64,000 nucleotides of DNA from Exophiala sp. HKRS030 (Eukaryota; Ascomycota; Eurotiomycetes; Chaetothyriales; Herpotrichiellaceae), in the NCBI GenBank assembly GCA_023897205.1, contig JAHWDD010000007.1:3286001-3350000 (forward strand), read 5' to 3'. The notes below the pieces were generated by a model. That model had not been told where the DNA came from, did no database searches, and saw nothing but the letters and a program-made list of their open reading frames with translations. Positions 1 to 10,526 of this stretch are shown here, one piece after another. The stretch's first letter is position 1, and each line of letters starts with the position of its first letter. Both the position numbers and the translations under genes were made by a program.

Positions 1-126
1 AACAAGTTTGCTCTCGTGGCAGAAGGCGTGGACAAAGGCTTTGATGACTGGCAAGGGCTCGATGGCCAACCTATCGAGGTCCAATGCTGGTGGAGTGTCT
101 GGCAGCCTGGGACCTGGAGAGACTGA
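1..126 (+). CDS. 3' end of an unidentified protein-coding gene (partial)
   Basis: Frame 1 is open from the first base to a TGA at 124-126 and reads as 41 residues that look like a globular C-terminus. It is rich in Trp, Asp and Gly, with segments GFDDWQGLDGQP and QCWWSVWQPG. I do not recognise the family, and most of the gene lies outside the window. The other overlapping frames have poor protein-like composition. The next gene, RPB10, is on the opposite strand, so the two would be tail to tail. The call rests only on composition and an intact frame. Confidence 0.35.
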   Translation, partial: NKFALVAEGVDKGFDDWQGLDGQPIEVQCWWSVWQPGTWRD

Positions 127-769
127 TCATGGTTTCCTGTCTCCATCATTTGTCAGAGAGAAAATGAAGGTCGGTCAATCTGGCTACACGCAACCCACGA
201 TCGTAGCGATTGAGTAGTCTGCGGCTCGCTATTGCAGCATTGCAATGCTAGAAGATGCTCTGAACTGACGCCAGTCTCGCTATCCATGCGTACTTCCCAG
301 GGGGCGAAGGTTCTCTCGGGATACAGATTTAATGCGCACCTTGTCTCACACCAACCAAGAACATGCCCTATCAAGCGCCAGAAAATAGTGGCCAATCTCA
401 AAGCAATAAAACCTTTGCTCGTTACAGCATGGGCAGCGCAAAACAAAACCATGAAAGCATCCTTGTCCGACGATCGCCCCTTGAGGGCGAACACTTCTGA
501 ATCATTTGTCTTGCAATCCCGTGACCGTCATGGAACTTTTCACATGCATCGCAATACTGTGCAATCGCAGCGCAACTCTTGAGATTCTGCTGAACACCGA
601 ACCCACATTCTCCCTTAGGATCGAACCTGCTGTCCATAATTTACTCCGGCCACAAAGTCACCCAATCCAAAACTCCACAATTCGATATGGCCGCTCGCCC
701 CAATGCAAGTATTTTAAAACCGTCGTCGATGCTTTTAATCCCATCCATCGTGAAAAAGATGGCATCGGT
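127..769. other. Intergenic stretch, nothing recognised
   Basis: This lies between the 3' fragment at the window start and the stop codon of RPB10. Overlapping open frames on both strands have no ATG-led, family-like protein. It probably holds the 3' untranslated regions of two convergent genes. Confidence 0.5.
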
Positions 770-1251
770 TTATTGTGTCTTTAGTCGTCGCTCAGCAGGA
801 TCGTATCTGTATCAAACGTGCAAACATCAGTACAAGTCGGCTGATCCCCAACGTCCAAAAAGGGTATGCTCTGGATAAGGATAATCATGGGAAGAGGATA
901 ACCACATACTGTAGTAACTTTTCAATCAAATCCACATGTGTCATCAGCATGCGGCGGCAACAGTATCGCTTCGCGCCGACTTGGTCCATCGCTTCACTGT
1001 TTTATGCAACCGCGTTAGATCTTCCATCTATTTCCGCATGTCGCAGAGTTCCGTGAGGATTGATATAGTGTATTGGCTCGGGGCAGACTCACCCATCGGG
1101 CATGCCGCCCTCTAATAACTTCATGTAGCGCTCCCAGATATCGGCAATCACCTGTAAAGGCTCGGTGTTAGTCGACAAATCGAACAAGGCGCACGATTGC
1201 TGGTGGCGGACTTGCCTTCCCACAGGAGAAACAGCGAATTGGGATAATCAT
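770..1251 (-). CDS. RPB10: RNA polymerases I, II and III common subunit RPABC5 (RPB10)
   Basis: This encodes the small zinc-binding subunit shared by all three nuclear RNA polymerases. The gene is split into four short exons (minus strand): 1216-1251, 1093-1151, 910-996 and 770-806. They give 72 residues, normal for the family. The protein starts [12 protein letters not shown], carrying the invariant CxxC pair, continues with the [15 protein letters not shown] block, then [18 protein letters not shown] with the second Cys pair, and ends [11 protein letters not shown]. Intron 1 (1152-1215) is GC-AG, with donor AAG|GCAAGT. Intron 2 (997-1092) and intron 3 (807-909) are GT-AG with donors GTGAGT and GTATGT. 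The phases of all exons agree exactly. The gene sits divergently from the methyltransferase. Identification is firm because the RPB10 signature is almost invariant in eukaryotes. Confidence 0.95.
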
Positions 1252-2176
1252 GTTGAAGGAGGTTTGGAAGATGAGGTTGTGGAATCTAGATTGATGTGTC
1301 GCGGTGTTGGATTGCAAATGCGCAGGATACAATCTTCTAGGTATTCTGGGACTTTTTCTTTCGATGCCCTTACAGAAGCGGCGCAGTTGGAGAAAGATTT
1401 CCCCGTAGTTCCCGTTACCGCTTGGCGCAGATTGGTCAGGTGCCTGGTGGTCACGTGTTGCCGATGGGAGACTCCGAATCCCAAGGCTACCCACAAGGCT
1501 GTCTACATGTTTCCCTTCTCGTTTGGCCGATTTTGTCCAGGGAGACGCAACTTAAATCAAACAACGTCATGAATGCTTTCAGGAAAAGCAAATAACAGGT
1601 TCAAAACACCCTGTCGGGCCCTAGGCTCCCTATCTGACTTTGCGTGTATCCACATGCAACGGATTCCGACCCGACTTCACATAGCAGTACTTTTGTGTTT
1701 CATCACGGGTTATCGATCTCGCTGTTGCTTGCAAGAAGTTGAAGACTTTCTTGAGATATTCCCGCAACTTGCGAGTTTTTCGAAGAGTCTAGCACTGACC
1801 ATTGAGAAGATCACTTCTCCCAGGGCATATGCCACCTTTTCATGTCTCCCATCTGGTCTTGAATTACGATCCGTACGCCTTCTTCCAAGCGTAGCAGAGA
1901 CATATCACAAATCGACGAGCAAAGCGGTCGTACTTCTAACAGGATAAGCCTCCTATATATCACCGAGAACTTATCAACACGTGAGGACTGGAGCTCTGAT
2001 TGGTAACGACAGAAGCCTGCATGTGATTCTTCGTAATGGCGCAATCCTGGAGTTAGCGGAGGTAAAGGTCTCTCGGGGCCGTGACCCTCTATCCCCTTGC
2101 TCAAACGGGCTTATGTGGAAATAAAGGCGATGAGAACACCCCGACAGCTGTCCGCCAATTCGTCCTAGCCGGAATC
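1252..2176. other. Divergent promoter region of RPB10 and the methyltransferase
   Basis: About 925 bp separate the two start codons. Open frames here lack supported starts or family features. No clear promoter motif was picked out. I see no additional gene. Confidence 0.5.
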
Positions 2177-3037
2177 ATGGCGGAAGGAAGTCAACCAGGA
2201 CATTATACACAGGGCTATTCTACCCACACTCTCGCAACCCATCTGACACGCACTGCTGAATCCGAAGCCGCTTTTCTTCTGCCTCATATCAAGAAAACAG
2301 ACCGTATTCTCGACGTCGGTTGCGGGCCTGGCACCATCACAACGGGTTTCGCCAAGTATGCTAGCGAGGGGGAAATCGTCGGTATCGACATCTCAACAGA
2401 AGTATTACAAAAAGCTCAAACCTTAGCAGCCGAGGCCAAAATTCCCACTGCTGGGAACGGCTCTGTAATCTTCGAACATGGCAACATCATAACTGGGCTC
2501 TCATATCCCGACGACACTTTCGATGTCATCTACTGCGGTCACGTGCTGGGGCATTTTGTGCTACCGGAAGACCTTCCACTGGTTGCCCTCCGCGAGATGC
2601 GACGAGTTTTGAAGCCCGGCGGCATCTTGGCAACACGCAACGCAGCGGACCAGCACTTCTATCCGCGCAGTCTGGATCTCGACCGGCTCTGGCTGGCGAA
2701 CTTTGACCGCGCGTTGCACAAAGGAGCCACGCCCGCCCTAGACCGTGTGGGGAGTAACATGCCCGCACTCTTCCGCAGCGTCGGCTTCGACGTCGACAGC
2801 AGCAAAGTACGGATCAGTGCAGGGACGACGGTCTACTCCGGCCCAGAAGCTAGAAGGTGGTTGGCGAGGCGCGGTGCTGGCCAGTTACAGCCAGGAGATG
2901 CTTTCTACCAAAGCTGGCTGGATGCCGGCATTACCGAGGAAGAAATCACGCAGACGCTCGACGCAGTGGCCAAGTGGGCCGATTTGGATGATGCCTGGTT
3001 CGTTGCGACACATTGCGACATGCTTGGGTGGAAGTGA
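2177..3037 (+). CDS. SAM-dependent class I methyltransferase (UbiE/COQ5-like)
   Basis: This is a single-exon gene of 286 residues. It has the Rossmann-type S-adenosylmethionine fold: motif I is ILDVGCGPGTIT (about residues 48-59), the acidic end of strand beta2 is VGIDIS, then FDVIYCGHVLGH (motif II region) and LREMRRVLKPGGIL (motif III). It probably transfers a methyl group from SAM to a small molecule in the cytosol; the substrate cannot be told from sequence. The frame extends upstream to 2081, but without an ATG. I chose the ATG at 2177 because the upstream part has no family-like features and MAEGSQPGHYTQGYS is a typical start for these fungal enzymes. It is convergent with the dioxygenase gene. 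A G5 run inside this gene (GAGGGGGAA near 2367) is read correctly, unlike those in several other genes here. Confidence 0.85.
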   Translation: MAEGSQPGHYTQGYSTHTLATHLTRTAESEAAFLLPHIKKTDRILDVGCGPGTITTGFAKYASEGEIVGIDISTEVLQKAQTLAAEAKIPTAGNGSVIFEHGNIITGLSYPDDTFDVIYCGHVLGHFVLPEDLPLVALREMRRVLKPGGILATRNAADQHFYPRSLDLDRLWLANFDRALHKGATPALDRVGSNMPALFRSVGFDVDSSKVRISAGTTVYSGPEARRWLARRGAGQLQPGDAFYQSWLDAGITEEEITQTLDAVAKWADLDDAWFVATHCDMLGWK

Positions 3038-3757
3038 AGAGCTCGAAGTTTTCTCTCCCTATACGCTGCAAGCCCCACGCCCTGCCTCGAGGTCTGCCTA
3101 TGCGTGCCGAAATTCCGTTGTGTATGATAACGATAATAAGGCACTCCGAAATGGCCCGAGAAGAAACCATCAAATGCAATCTAAGCGCTCGCATCAGGAG
3201 TAGTGGATGAAGAGGTCAGTTTGACCTTCTACGAGCACTGCATCAGACAGAGGATTATAACCACTGAAAGACAGAATCATGCTGTCAAAAGCTCGAAATG
3301 CGTGGTCTGTGAAACGTAGCTGGTGGTCTCAACATGAAAAGCATTCAGATCGACCAAGGCTCGCAAAACCGCTTGAGATAGGCCACGAAGAATGTCCAAG
3401 CACACCATCTGGAAACGCAGAGTTTGAAGAAGATTCTGCAGACTAGTGCTATGTTCCTGCTTATCGGACAGATTCGTGTCAAGATGCTCAGACTACGGGG
3501 CTCATTTTTCTAGGCAGGAGTTCAGAAATGGCTGTCGATTGTGCTGGATAAGCGGCACGACCAACACTAGTTACGAAGTTGCGCTATCAAATGATCACAA
3601 TTCTAGCGTCAAGGCTTTACAGTCCTGCCAAGGACAATATCGCTCTGTCTTGAAAGTAAGAAATCTACAGATGCACTTGGCAAAAAAGAGGGATTGAGAT
3701 CATGTCATGCGGAATTGTAACTATCTGACGACATTCATGATTCTACTTGGCCCAAAC
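3038..3757. other. Convergent intergenic region, nothing recognised
   Basis: About 720 bp between two convergent stop codons. Short open frames on either strand have no recognisable protein features. It probably contains two 3' untranslated regions. Confidence 0.5.
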
Positions 3758-5113
3758 CTAATTTGCGGCAGCCTCAGCTCTCAGAGCCTCACGGCGAGAG
3801 ACAGACTTGGGATCATAATAGGGTTTCTCGCCTAGCGAGACAACACGGTTTCCTTGTCTCTTGCCATTGTAATCGTTTGTCGCGGTGTGGAAAACCGAAC
3901 GGTTGTCCCAGATGGCCAAATCATTGGTTCCCCACTTGAAGCGGACCTGCAAATCGTGGTTCTCGGTGATCAATTGCAAGAAATAGGCCTTGAGGATCTC
4001 ACTCTCGCGCTCGGTGACGTTGTCGATCCAGCCGCGCTCGACCTGGTGGCCGGCGCCGAAGAGCGATTTCCAGCCCGTGACGGGGTTTGTGCGCACGACT
4101 GGGTGCGAGGCCTGGAAGTCGATGCCGGTGTTTTCTGGTGCGCCGCGCTCTTCTTCGATGAGTTCTTCGCCGAATTCCTTGGCCACCTTGACGAAGTTGG
4201 GTTGGTGGTGTGTCGCCGTGAGGTTGTCGGCGATGGCTTGGAAGGTTGGGCTCAGTCGGTCGTAGGCTTCGTAGCCAGATGCCCAAAGTGTGTCGCCGCC
4301 AACGTCTTCTGGGTTCTGGATGATCTTGAGGATCGCATAGTCGGAGGGAATGCGTTCGAAGGTGATACTGGTACATGGGGTTAGATTATGGGACTGTATG
4401 AAGTCAAGGACGCGATTTGATCCACTTACTCGGCGTGCCAGCCCTCGCTTGCCAATCGCTTAGTTGCGGGCGAAAAGCGGTCCTTATAGAATTTTCGGTT
4501 TTGCTGATGAGTGTTAGTGGCTGTATAACTTCTTTGAAAAAGAGTATTTCTCACCTCCGATGAGATGACCGAGACCTCGTCATCGAGCTTTCCATTCTCG
4601 TCAACAGCAATGCCACGCTTGCTGTTGCTCAGGGCATGACGATGGAGCTGATGTTCCCATTAGCTTGGATTTGATGAGAAGATACTGGATCTGGGCCTAT
4701 CGGCTCCACATACCTTCGAGCTCTCAGGCTTGCCGGTGAGTTCACCAAGCTTCTGGCCAAGAATCTTCTGGTCATCGATGTTGAGATTCTGGTTGCGGAA
4801 GAAAACCACACCACGTTGTGAGACTGGGCGAGCATTAGTACCCAGGAACTCAATACACAGTCTGCTCATGCTTCTTACCGGTGATGGCCAGATCTCGGAT
4901 CTTGGTATCATCGTTCAGGATGTCAGAGAGCTGGAGCTCAGGGAATTCTCGCCCGATAACATTGGTCACGTCAAAGGACTTGTATTGGTCGAGAGATCCA
5001 GAGTATTTCAGGGGTCCGCTGAGCTTGTTGGCTGGGGAGGCGAAGCTCTTGGTCACTGGAATCACATCAGGAGTATTGGGGGCGAGATCGACATCTGCTG
5101 CTGGAGGTGCCAT
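3758..5113 (-). CDS. TauD/TfdA-family 2-oxoglutarate/Fe(II)-dependent dioxygenase
   Basis: There are five exons (minus strand): 4879-5113, 4714-4823, 4555-4647, 4430-4503 and 3758-4367. They give 373 residues with consistent phases. The iron-binding facial triad is visible: WHAD supplies His169 and Asp171, with the HxD codon split across the last intron, and the distal His331 lies in VFHTATND. Arg345 in GNRVVSL is the expected 2-oxoglutarate carboxylate ligand. Family members hydroxylate taurine, other sulfonates or aryloxyacetates and release sulfite or the corresponding fragment. The substrate here is unknown. Reading through the last intron would give a false HxE; splicing restores the canonical Asp. 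It is followed, on the same strand and 1.4 kb upstream, by a Dal5-type permease, which hints at an uptake-and-degradation pair. The start ATG is the first in the open frame. Confidence 0.9.
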
Positions 5114-6491
5114 GGTGTTGATGAGGAGTCAGGATGAAACCGAAAAACCTTGAAAGACTTTGAAAGTGTAGTGTCTATCTTGACTCTGAGTCTGGGACTT
5201 GATCAGGATGAGACACAGGTATGAGAAATGAAGAAACTTGAGGCCTGATATATCCTTCACCAGGGAGGGGAGCAACTCATCCCCTGAAAACTGTTTACCA
5301 AAGGTTCATGAGCATGTTGTGTGCCGACATCCGGCTTGACCATTCTCATTACACATTTCCATCGCACCACGCGACAGACGTTTCACACAACGATCGCCTG
5401 TAATGCTGACAATCACTGGTTCAATACCCAAGACTGCATATCCACATCTCGGAGGCACAAAGAAAAAAAGTGATCCCAGCACGAGCTCAGGTCCAGCAGG
5501 AGCCCAGAACGCTGGACATGCACTGCCACGGCCTTGTTTATTGGGGTGTGCGAACCAGAGTACTGGAAATCCCACGGTTGCCAATAAAGCGTTCGGTCCA
5601 ACAAGTTTACACGAACGAACGCAGTGGAGCCTGGTACACCATTTTGACGACTTCTTGCACGATTTTGCCCTAGGTAATTCGATAAGTGAGAGGCCCTCAT
5701 CTCACACTGCGCGCGCATGAACCAAGCTCCTCGAGCGGGGTTCGCATGCTCAACGGAGCGCGCTACAATATAGTAGTGGATCATAGCTGTGCGCTCTGGT
5801 CGACATGTCTATCTTGCGTCAATCAGATATACGATGGCATCAGCGACCACTTGTCTTCGAAACAGAGGGCTGATTGCACCGGCAAGATTGCGTGATGGAC
5901 ATCATGCAGTTCGGGCAGTCTTTTCGTTTGCTGACACGCTCCATATCAGATTGTGCCAGGACCTGCTGGCGTGAGCTGGAGCACCTCAGACTCCATTCTA
6001 CAACGGCCGATTTGATTCTCATTAAGCGAGAGTCCGCAGACCAACGAAACGTGGGGTTTTTGAATGTGGTCTCGTCGTAACGAATCAGCGTCGATGTGTT
6101 TGGGATTTATGCAACGTGCAATTAAGGTTGATGATTCCCCACCTATCACAAACAGGATTTCCCCGCCAAGGTTATTCCCAAGCGTGCAGACAAGGACATC
6201 GCCTTTTACGGCCTACCAAGCATCATTTCCCATCACAATGGCGTGCGACCCCGTGAGATTACAACAACGACCACGTTATCAGAATTGTAAGGATATCATT
6301 CGGCTGAATATTTCTAATCTAGGCTCTAATTGGTAGCAGCTTGACGTCCTTATCTTTCTTGTGTATTGTTTATCTGTTCTCTGTTTGGTGGGTCGAGGTG
6401 TCTTGATGAGCTTGGGGTCTCTCTGCCCACCTCCCAATACAGAACATTGACCTGTGTGTGCGGCGCATTCGGAAGTACCTCTCTGGTAATT
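5114..6491. other. Intergenic region upstream of the dioxygenase
   Basis: About 1.4 kb between the dioxygenase start and the stop of the permease, both on the minus strand. It should hold the dioxygenase promoter and the permease 3' end. No supported coding region was found on either strand. Confidence 0.5.
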
Positions 6492-8549
6492 TCAAGAGGC
6501 GAAACGGAAGTCTAGTCTCTTGTTACCTTCGTCGGTTGTCGTCGCAAGATACTCGGTTCGTTGCTCTTCGCTCATTGCGTTCCATTTGCGGTCGCGATAT
6601 CGGTTGCGAGCTGTATAGTATACTTTTGCGAAAACATACAGACCAACGTTGAGGGCGTTGATTGACACCAATGCCCTATTACCTCGTTTGTAACGTGGAC
6701 GGTCATCTGTGGTATATTTAGCAATTTTTCCAAGCATGTCAGGGTTGAATCGCAAATGCACTAACCTTCTCTGTATATGTTACTTGCAACAATTCCAGAC
6801 GTTTGACAAGCCATATTGTACAATGCTGCACTGACAGTCCTGCTACGCACCGAGTTCGAGTTCCTCGAATTCCAGCCAACTTGAATTGCATGGACACTGG
6901 GATATGACAGCAGGACTGTCATGATCGCGTATGCAGTCCACCTGGGGATGGAGTTTATATCGACAGCATAGATATATGCCAGGAATGGCATCGCCCAGAA
7001 TTGAGCCAGTAATCCCCATAACCAGAGCTGGCCAAAGATCTCCGAAAGGTATGTGAAGAGTAACATAGTAATGATGTGTCCAACTTGCATGGGAATGACG
7101 AGCAAATTGGTTGTGAAAGTACCAAAGCCAAGCTGTCGAAGCGAGAGGGTCAAGTACTGGCTTGGGGTTGCTAAGGATGGTCAGATTCATCATCATCACA
7201 AATGGGGCTTGAGGGACTCACTCATGGGGGTCATGAAGTTCAATCCAATCAAGTAAAGTGGCCACAAATCATAATCAGAGATACTCTGCCAAAGCAGCTT
7301 GGGCGTGATCGGCTGACGATTGTGCATGGTGCTTTTGGTAGGGTCTTCTCTGATGATTCTATTCACCATGATGATCTCCTCACTTTGGACTTGTTAGTTG
7401 AATTTCAACGAGCACTGCGCACCGTATTCTGGACTTACCGCTCAGTGAACCATCCCTTTTTGCCTCTGGCCCAGTTTGCAGTTTGTGTGGGACTTGGAGG
7501 CATCAAGACGAAAGCCAACAGACCGAGAACGAAGGTCAATAAACCCTGTTTGCAATTAGCCACGATTTTTAGTGCTCTTAAAAAACTGCTACTGACCTCG
7601 ATCAGGAACAGCCATCTCCATCCTGCATAGCCGAGATGGCCACGGAGATGCAGCAATCCAAACCCTAGGAAGGCTGCAATGATGTCTGCAATAGACATGG
7701 CTGTCCACCAGAAGCCAAGCCGGAGAGAAAGTTCACCATGCTTATAGAAATAGCTCAGGTAGAGGATCATCTTTCGGAATATCAGCGATGAACGGACCCA
7801 AAACCACCATTTGGCACTTACATCAGGAATGAAACCTCCTTGGAGCAGCGCAAGGAGCGCTCTGCAAAGAAGGAAAGTTGTTCTTCCGTTCAACCAAAAT
7901 TGACTGGCAGCCACAATTGACCATAGAACCATCTGCGCAGGAATCCATCGATCTGGACCAATCCATTTGGAAACGAGCTGAGATGGAAGCTCTGCGCATA
8001 GGAAGCTCAATCTGAAGACCGTGTAACCCCAATTGAAATCTATATATGTTTAGACGATGTACCCACATATTATTTAATTGCAAGCTACATACCGTTGGTA
8101 TTCATGTGCAAGTCTTTGAGGAAGTTATCGGTAACTGCCTGAGAGATATTGGCTCTGTCGAGTTCGAGGGCCATGAACATAATGCAAGCAAAGATCATGA
8201 TCTTGAGATCGATTTTGCGGATGACGGCATATTCTTCAGCCCAAGTCCATCTAGCTGAAGGATCGAATCGATGAAGATTCTCCCAGTCAGCTCGAGGCTG
8301 ATAGTGCTTTGCAGTCTCTGGATCATCGAAAACGGAGGGCTGCGTGGCAATGGCGTCAGGATTATAGGCTCTAACTCTCTGGAACCAGAATCGTTTCTCC
8401 TCGGCAGGCTCTCCTAATTTGAGGTGATCAACATCGACACGGACGTTGACTTTTTCATCTGAGGACGAAGCACTGAGGACGGGTTCGGAAGTGATGATTG
8501 TTTCTTCGCCTTTGCCCGGTTGGACGTTGCGTACCAGAACTGTCGCCAT
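6492..8549 (-). CDS. Major facilitator transporter, Dal5 (allantoate/anion:cation symporter) family
   Basis: There are seven exons (minus strand): 8093-8549, 7822-8039, 7597-7770, 7439-7545, 7222-7382, 6766-7170 and 6492-6706. They give 578 residues, with every junction in phase. The long hydrophilic N-terminus ends near [27 protein letters not shown], the first membrane helix and the LDRAN signature of the Dal5/TNA1 group. Later helices include [14 protein letters not shown], the region equivalent to MFS motif A/B, and [12 protein letters not shown]. The protein should be a plasma-membrane proton symporter for an organic anion such as allantoate, nicotinate, pantothenate or a sulfonate; the exact cargo is not readable. 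It lies behind the TauD-type dioxygenase on the same strand. No frameshift is needed. The last exon, [27 protein letters not shown], is a typical final helix and tail. Confidence 0.9.
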
Positions 8550-10526
8550 GGCGATGCTTGGGTAGAGACAAATGGCAGTATTTCGAGATGAGGAAAGATC
8601 CAGGGGACTTCGGCTCCTATTTTATATCTCGGCGCTCCAGATATTTTAAACCAACACAAATGTTTGGACAGTCCCATCAGAGCCTACCAAAGAACCGGCT
8701 CGCTCGGCCTGCATCCTTGACATTTCCGAAAAATCCAATATGTCGTTCGAGCGGCTAGATTGTGAAGGCCGGGCACGCCATTCCACCAAATCTTTGGTCA
8801 TGCTGACATTGGGCAAGACTTTCGCAGTTCGTCGCGCATCCTTATCCATCGGCTCCCATTGAATAGTTGTTGCATAGACGAGTATCAATGGCAAATAGTT
8901 TAGTGCCGAGACAGAAGGTGGGGATAAGCATTGCGTGCTCTGGCACAAGCCTGGCCATGTCCCGTATTCACGTTGCAAAGCTTTCTGGGCCTCGAATCCA
9001 AGCCCAGGCTTGATTGATGCCGATCGTGTTGTACTTCATGACTTAGTGTGCATTGGCCCGAAAAATTTTCATTCGAGGGCAGGTCTCGTCAGAGCAGGGA
9101 AGAAATGCGGTGCTTCCTGGCCATCCGCTTGCACGATCAAACCAGCTTGGCGAGATCGCAAGCCTGATGGCGTGATAGGCCGGGACCACGCATGGCGTTT
9201 TGGAAAAGACACCATTCTGTGATAAATTCCTCCTCCAAACGAACACACCTTCCTTACCCAGACACTCGTCCGAGGCTCGATCGACTGAACCTCACTGGCG
9301 GTGCCGGCTAATTCACAAGTATTGCCTCTTGCTTTCGTGGCGCTCCTTGAAGCGATGAACAAGCAACATGCTTCGTACACCTTCTCTTGGCAGAGCTGCC
9401 AGCCATCCATTCCTCTCTCTAGCAGAGCCCTCCGGCGCGGTTCTGAACATGATGGAAGGCTAGAGTTGTCTGGCGCCTTGGTGTCAGCTTGAGGCTTGTG
9501 GCAACTTTGATAGCGTGGCGGGATTGCTTGTGCGAATGCTCGCCGCTCCCATTGTGCAGTAGCGAACTAATCTTGAATCTTGCAATCACAATGGCTAAGG
9601 AGACTCAATAGATGTTGTTATGAGTCCACGGGAGCTGCAGAAGTGCTATCGTAGATATCTTCGCACCAATGCTTCGAAGCAAAAGGATCAGCTTATACTG
9701 TTCGGTGTGTTATGACTCACAGTATGGGTAGGCTGAATAGAATAGTAGGTACCTGATTCTTTCGGGTCTCTCGCTTTGGTCATGCATGGTCTGGCAGGGG
9801 TACAGGTCGGCTCCGTATCCGTGAGAACGTGGTCAGGTTCGAGATCTCGAATAGGATGCGAGGAGAGTAAGCACGCCATAGCGGCGACCGAAGTACTTGC
9901 GATTTGTAGCTTGAGGTTGTCTACAGATGCATATTGCGAATAGCAGTGGATATTGTGAATCTGTGGACATGCTATCAGTGCCAGTAAGGGTCGTAAGCAC
10001 AAGACGATATTAATGGGCCAAGAACCGAGACACGAGGAAAATCTACTAGCAGGAACAGGGAACCTGGAAGCAGTACCTTCTTTAGCAAGAAGAACAGAGC
10101 AAGACGATTTCTATCTGGTTCAAGTGGCAAGCACCACACTCCTACTTCACGCCATCCCAGCTCTAGCCTCCCCAGAAAAGACACTTTCATGTCATCTCGT
10201 GAATTCATCCCCTTGTCAGAGCACCCCCTCACAGCCTGTCCAAATTCATTCTCCAGGGATAAGAAACGACCCTGTAGAGAATTATTTTCTTTTTCTCCCA
10301 TCGTGCGGACCACCTGTTTGGCTGTCGTGATTTCCTTGTCTCCATTGATGCCATGTGAGCCTTGATACCAGCTCGCTCAATCTCAGCTCATACTTCCAAG
10401 ATTTTGAAGCATACAGCTGCTTATCCTTCACCTAAGACGATCGAAGTTTCCTCGCTCTTGCATTCTAGTTGCTACCCCTTGGGAACGAACTGATCGTCAC
10501 TCACTTTCGGCCCATAAGGGAAGCTC
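8550..10526. other. Long intergenic region, nothing recognised
   Basis: About 2 kb between the permease start and the Argonaute stop, both on the minus strand. Many short overlapping frames exist, but none has an ATG-led protein with recognisable composition or plausible splice partners. A small unrecognised gene cannot be excluded. Confidence 0.4.

Noticed and set aside
807..909. AT-AC (U12-type) intron in RPB10
   Set aside because: A normal GT-AG intron with donor GTATGT at phase 2 gives the correct LLQYDPAERR sequence.
4367..4430. HxE instead of HxD iron motif in the TauD-type enzyme
   Set aside because: The apparent Glu comes from reading into the intron. Correct splicing (GA|T) gives the normal HAD.
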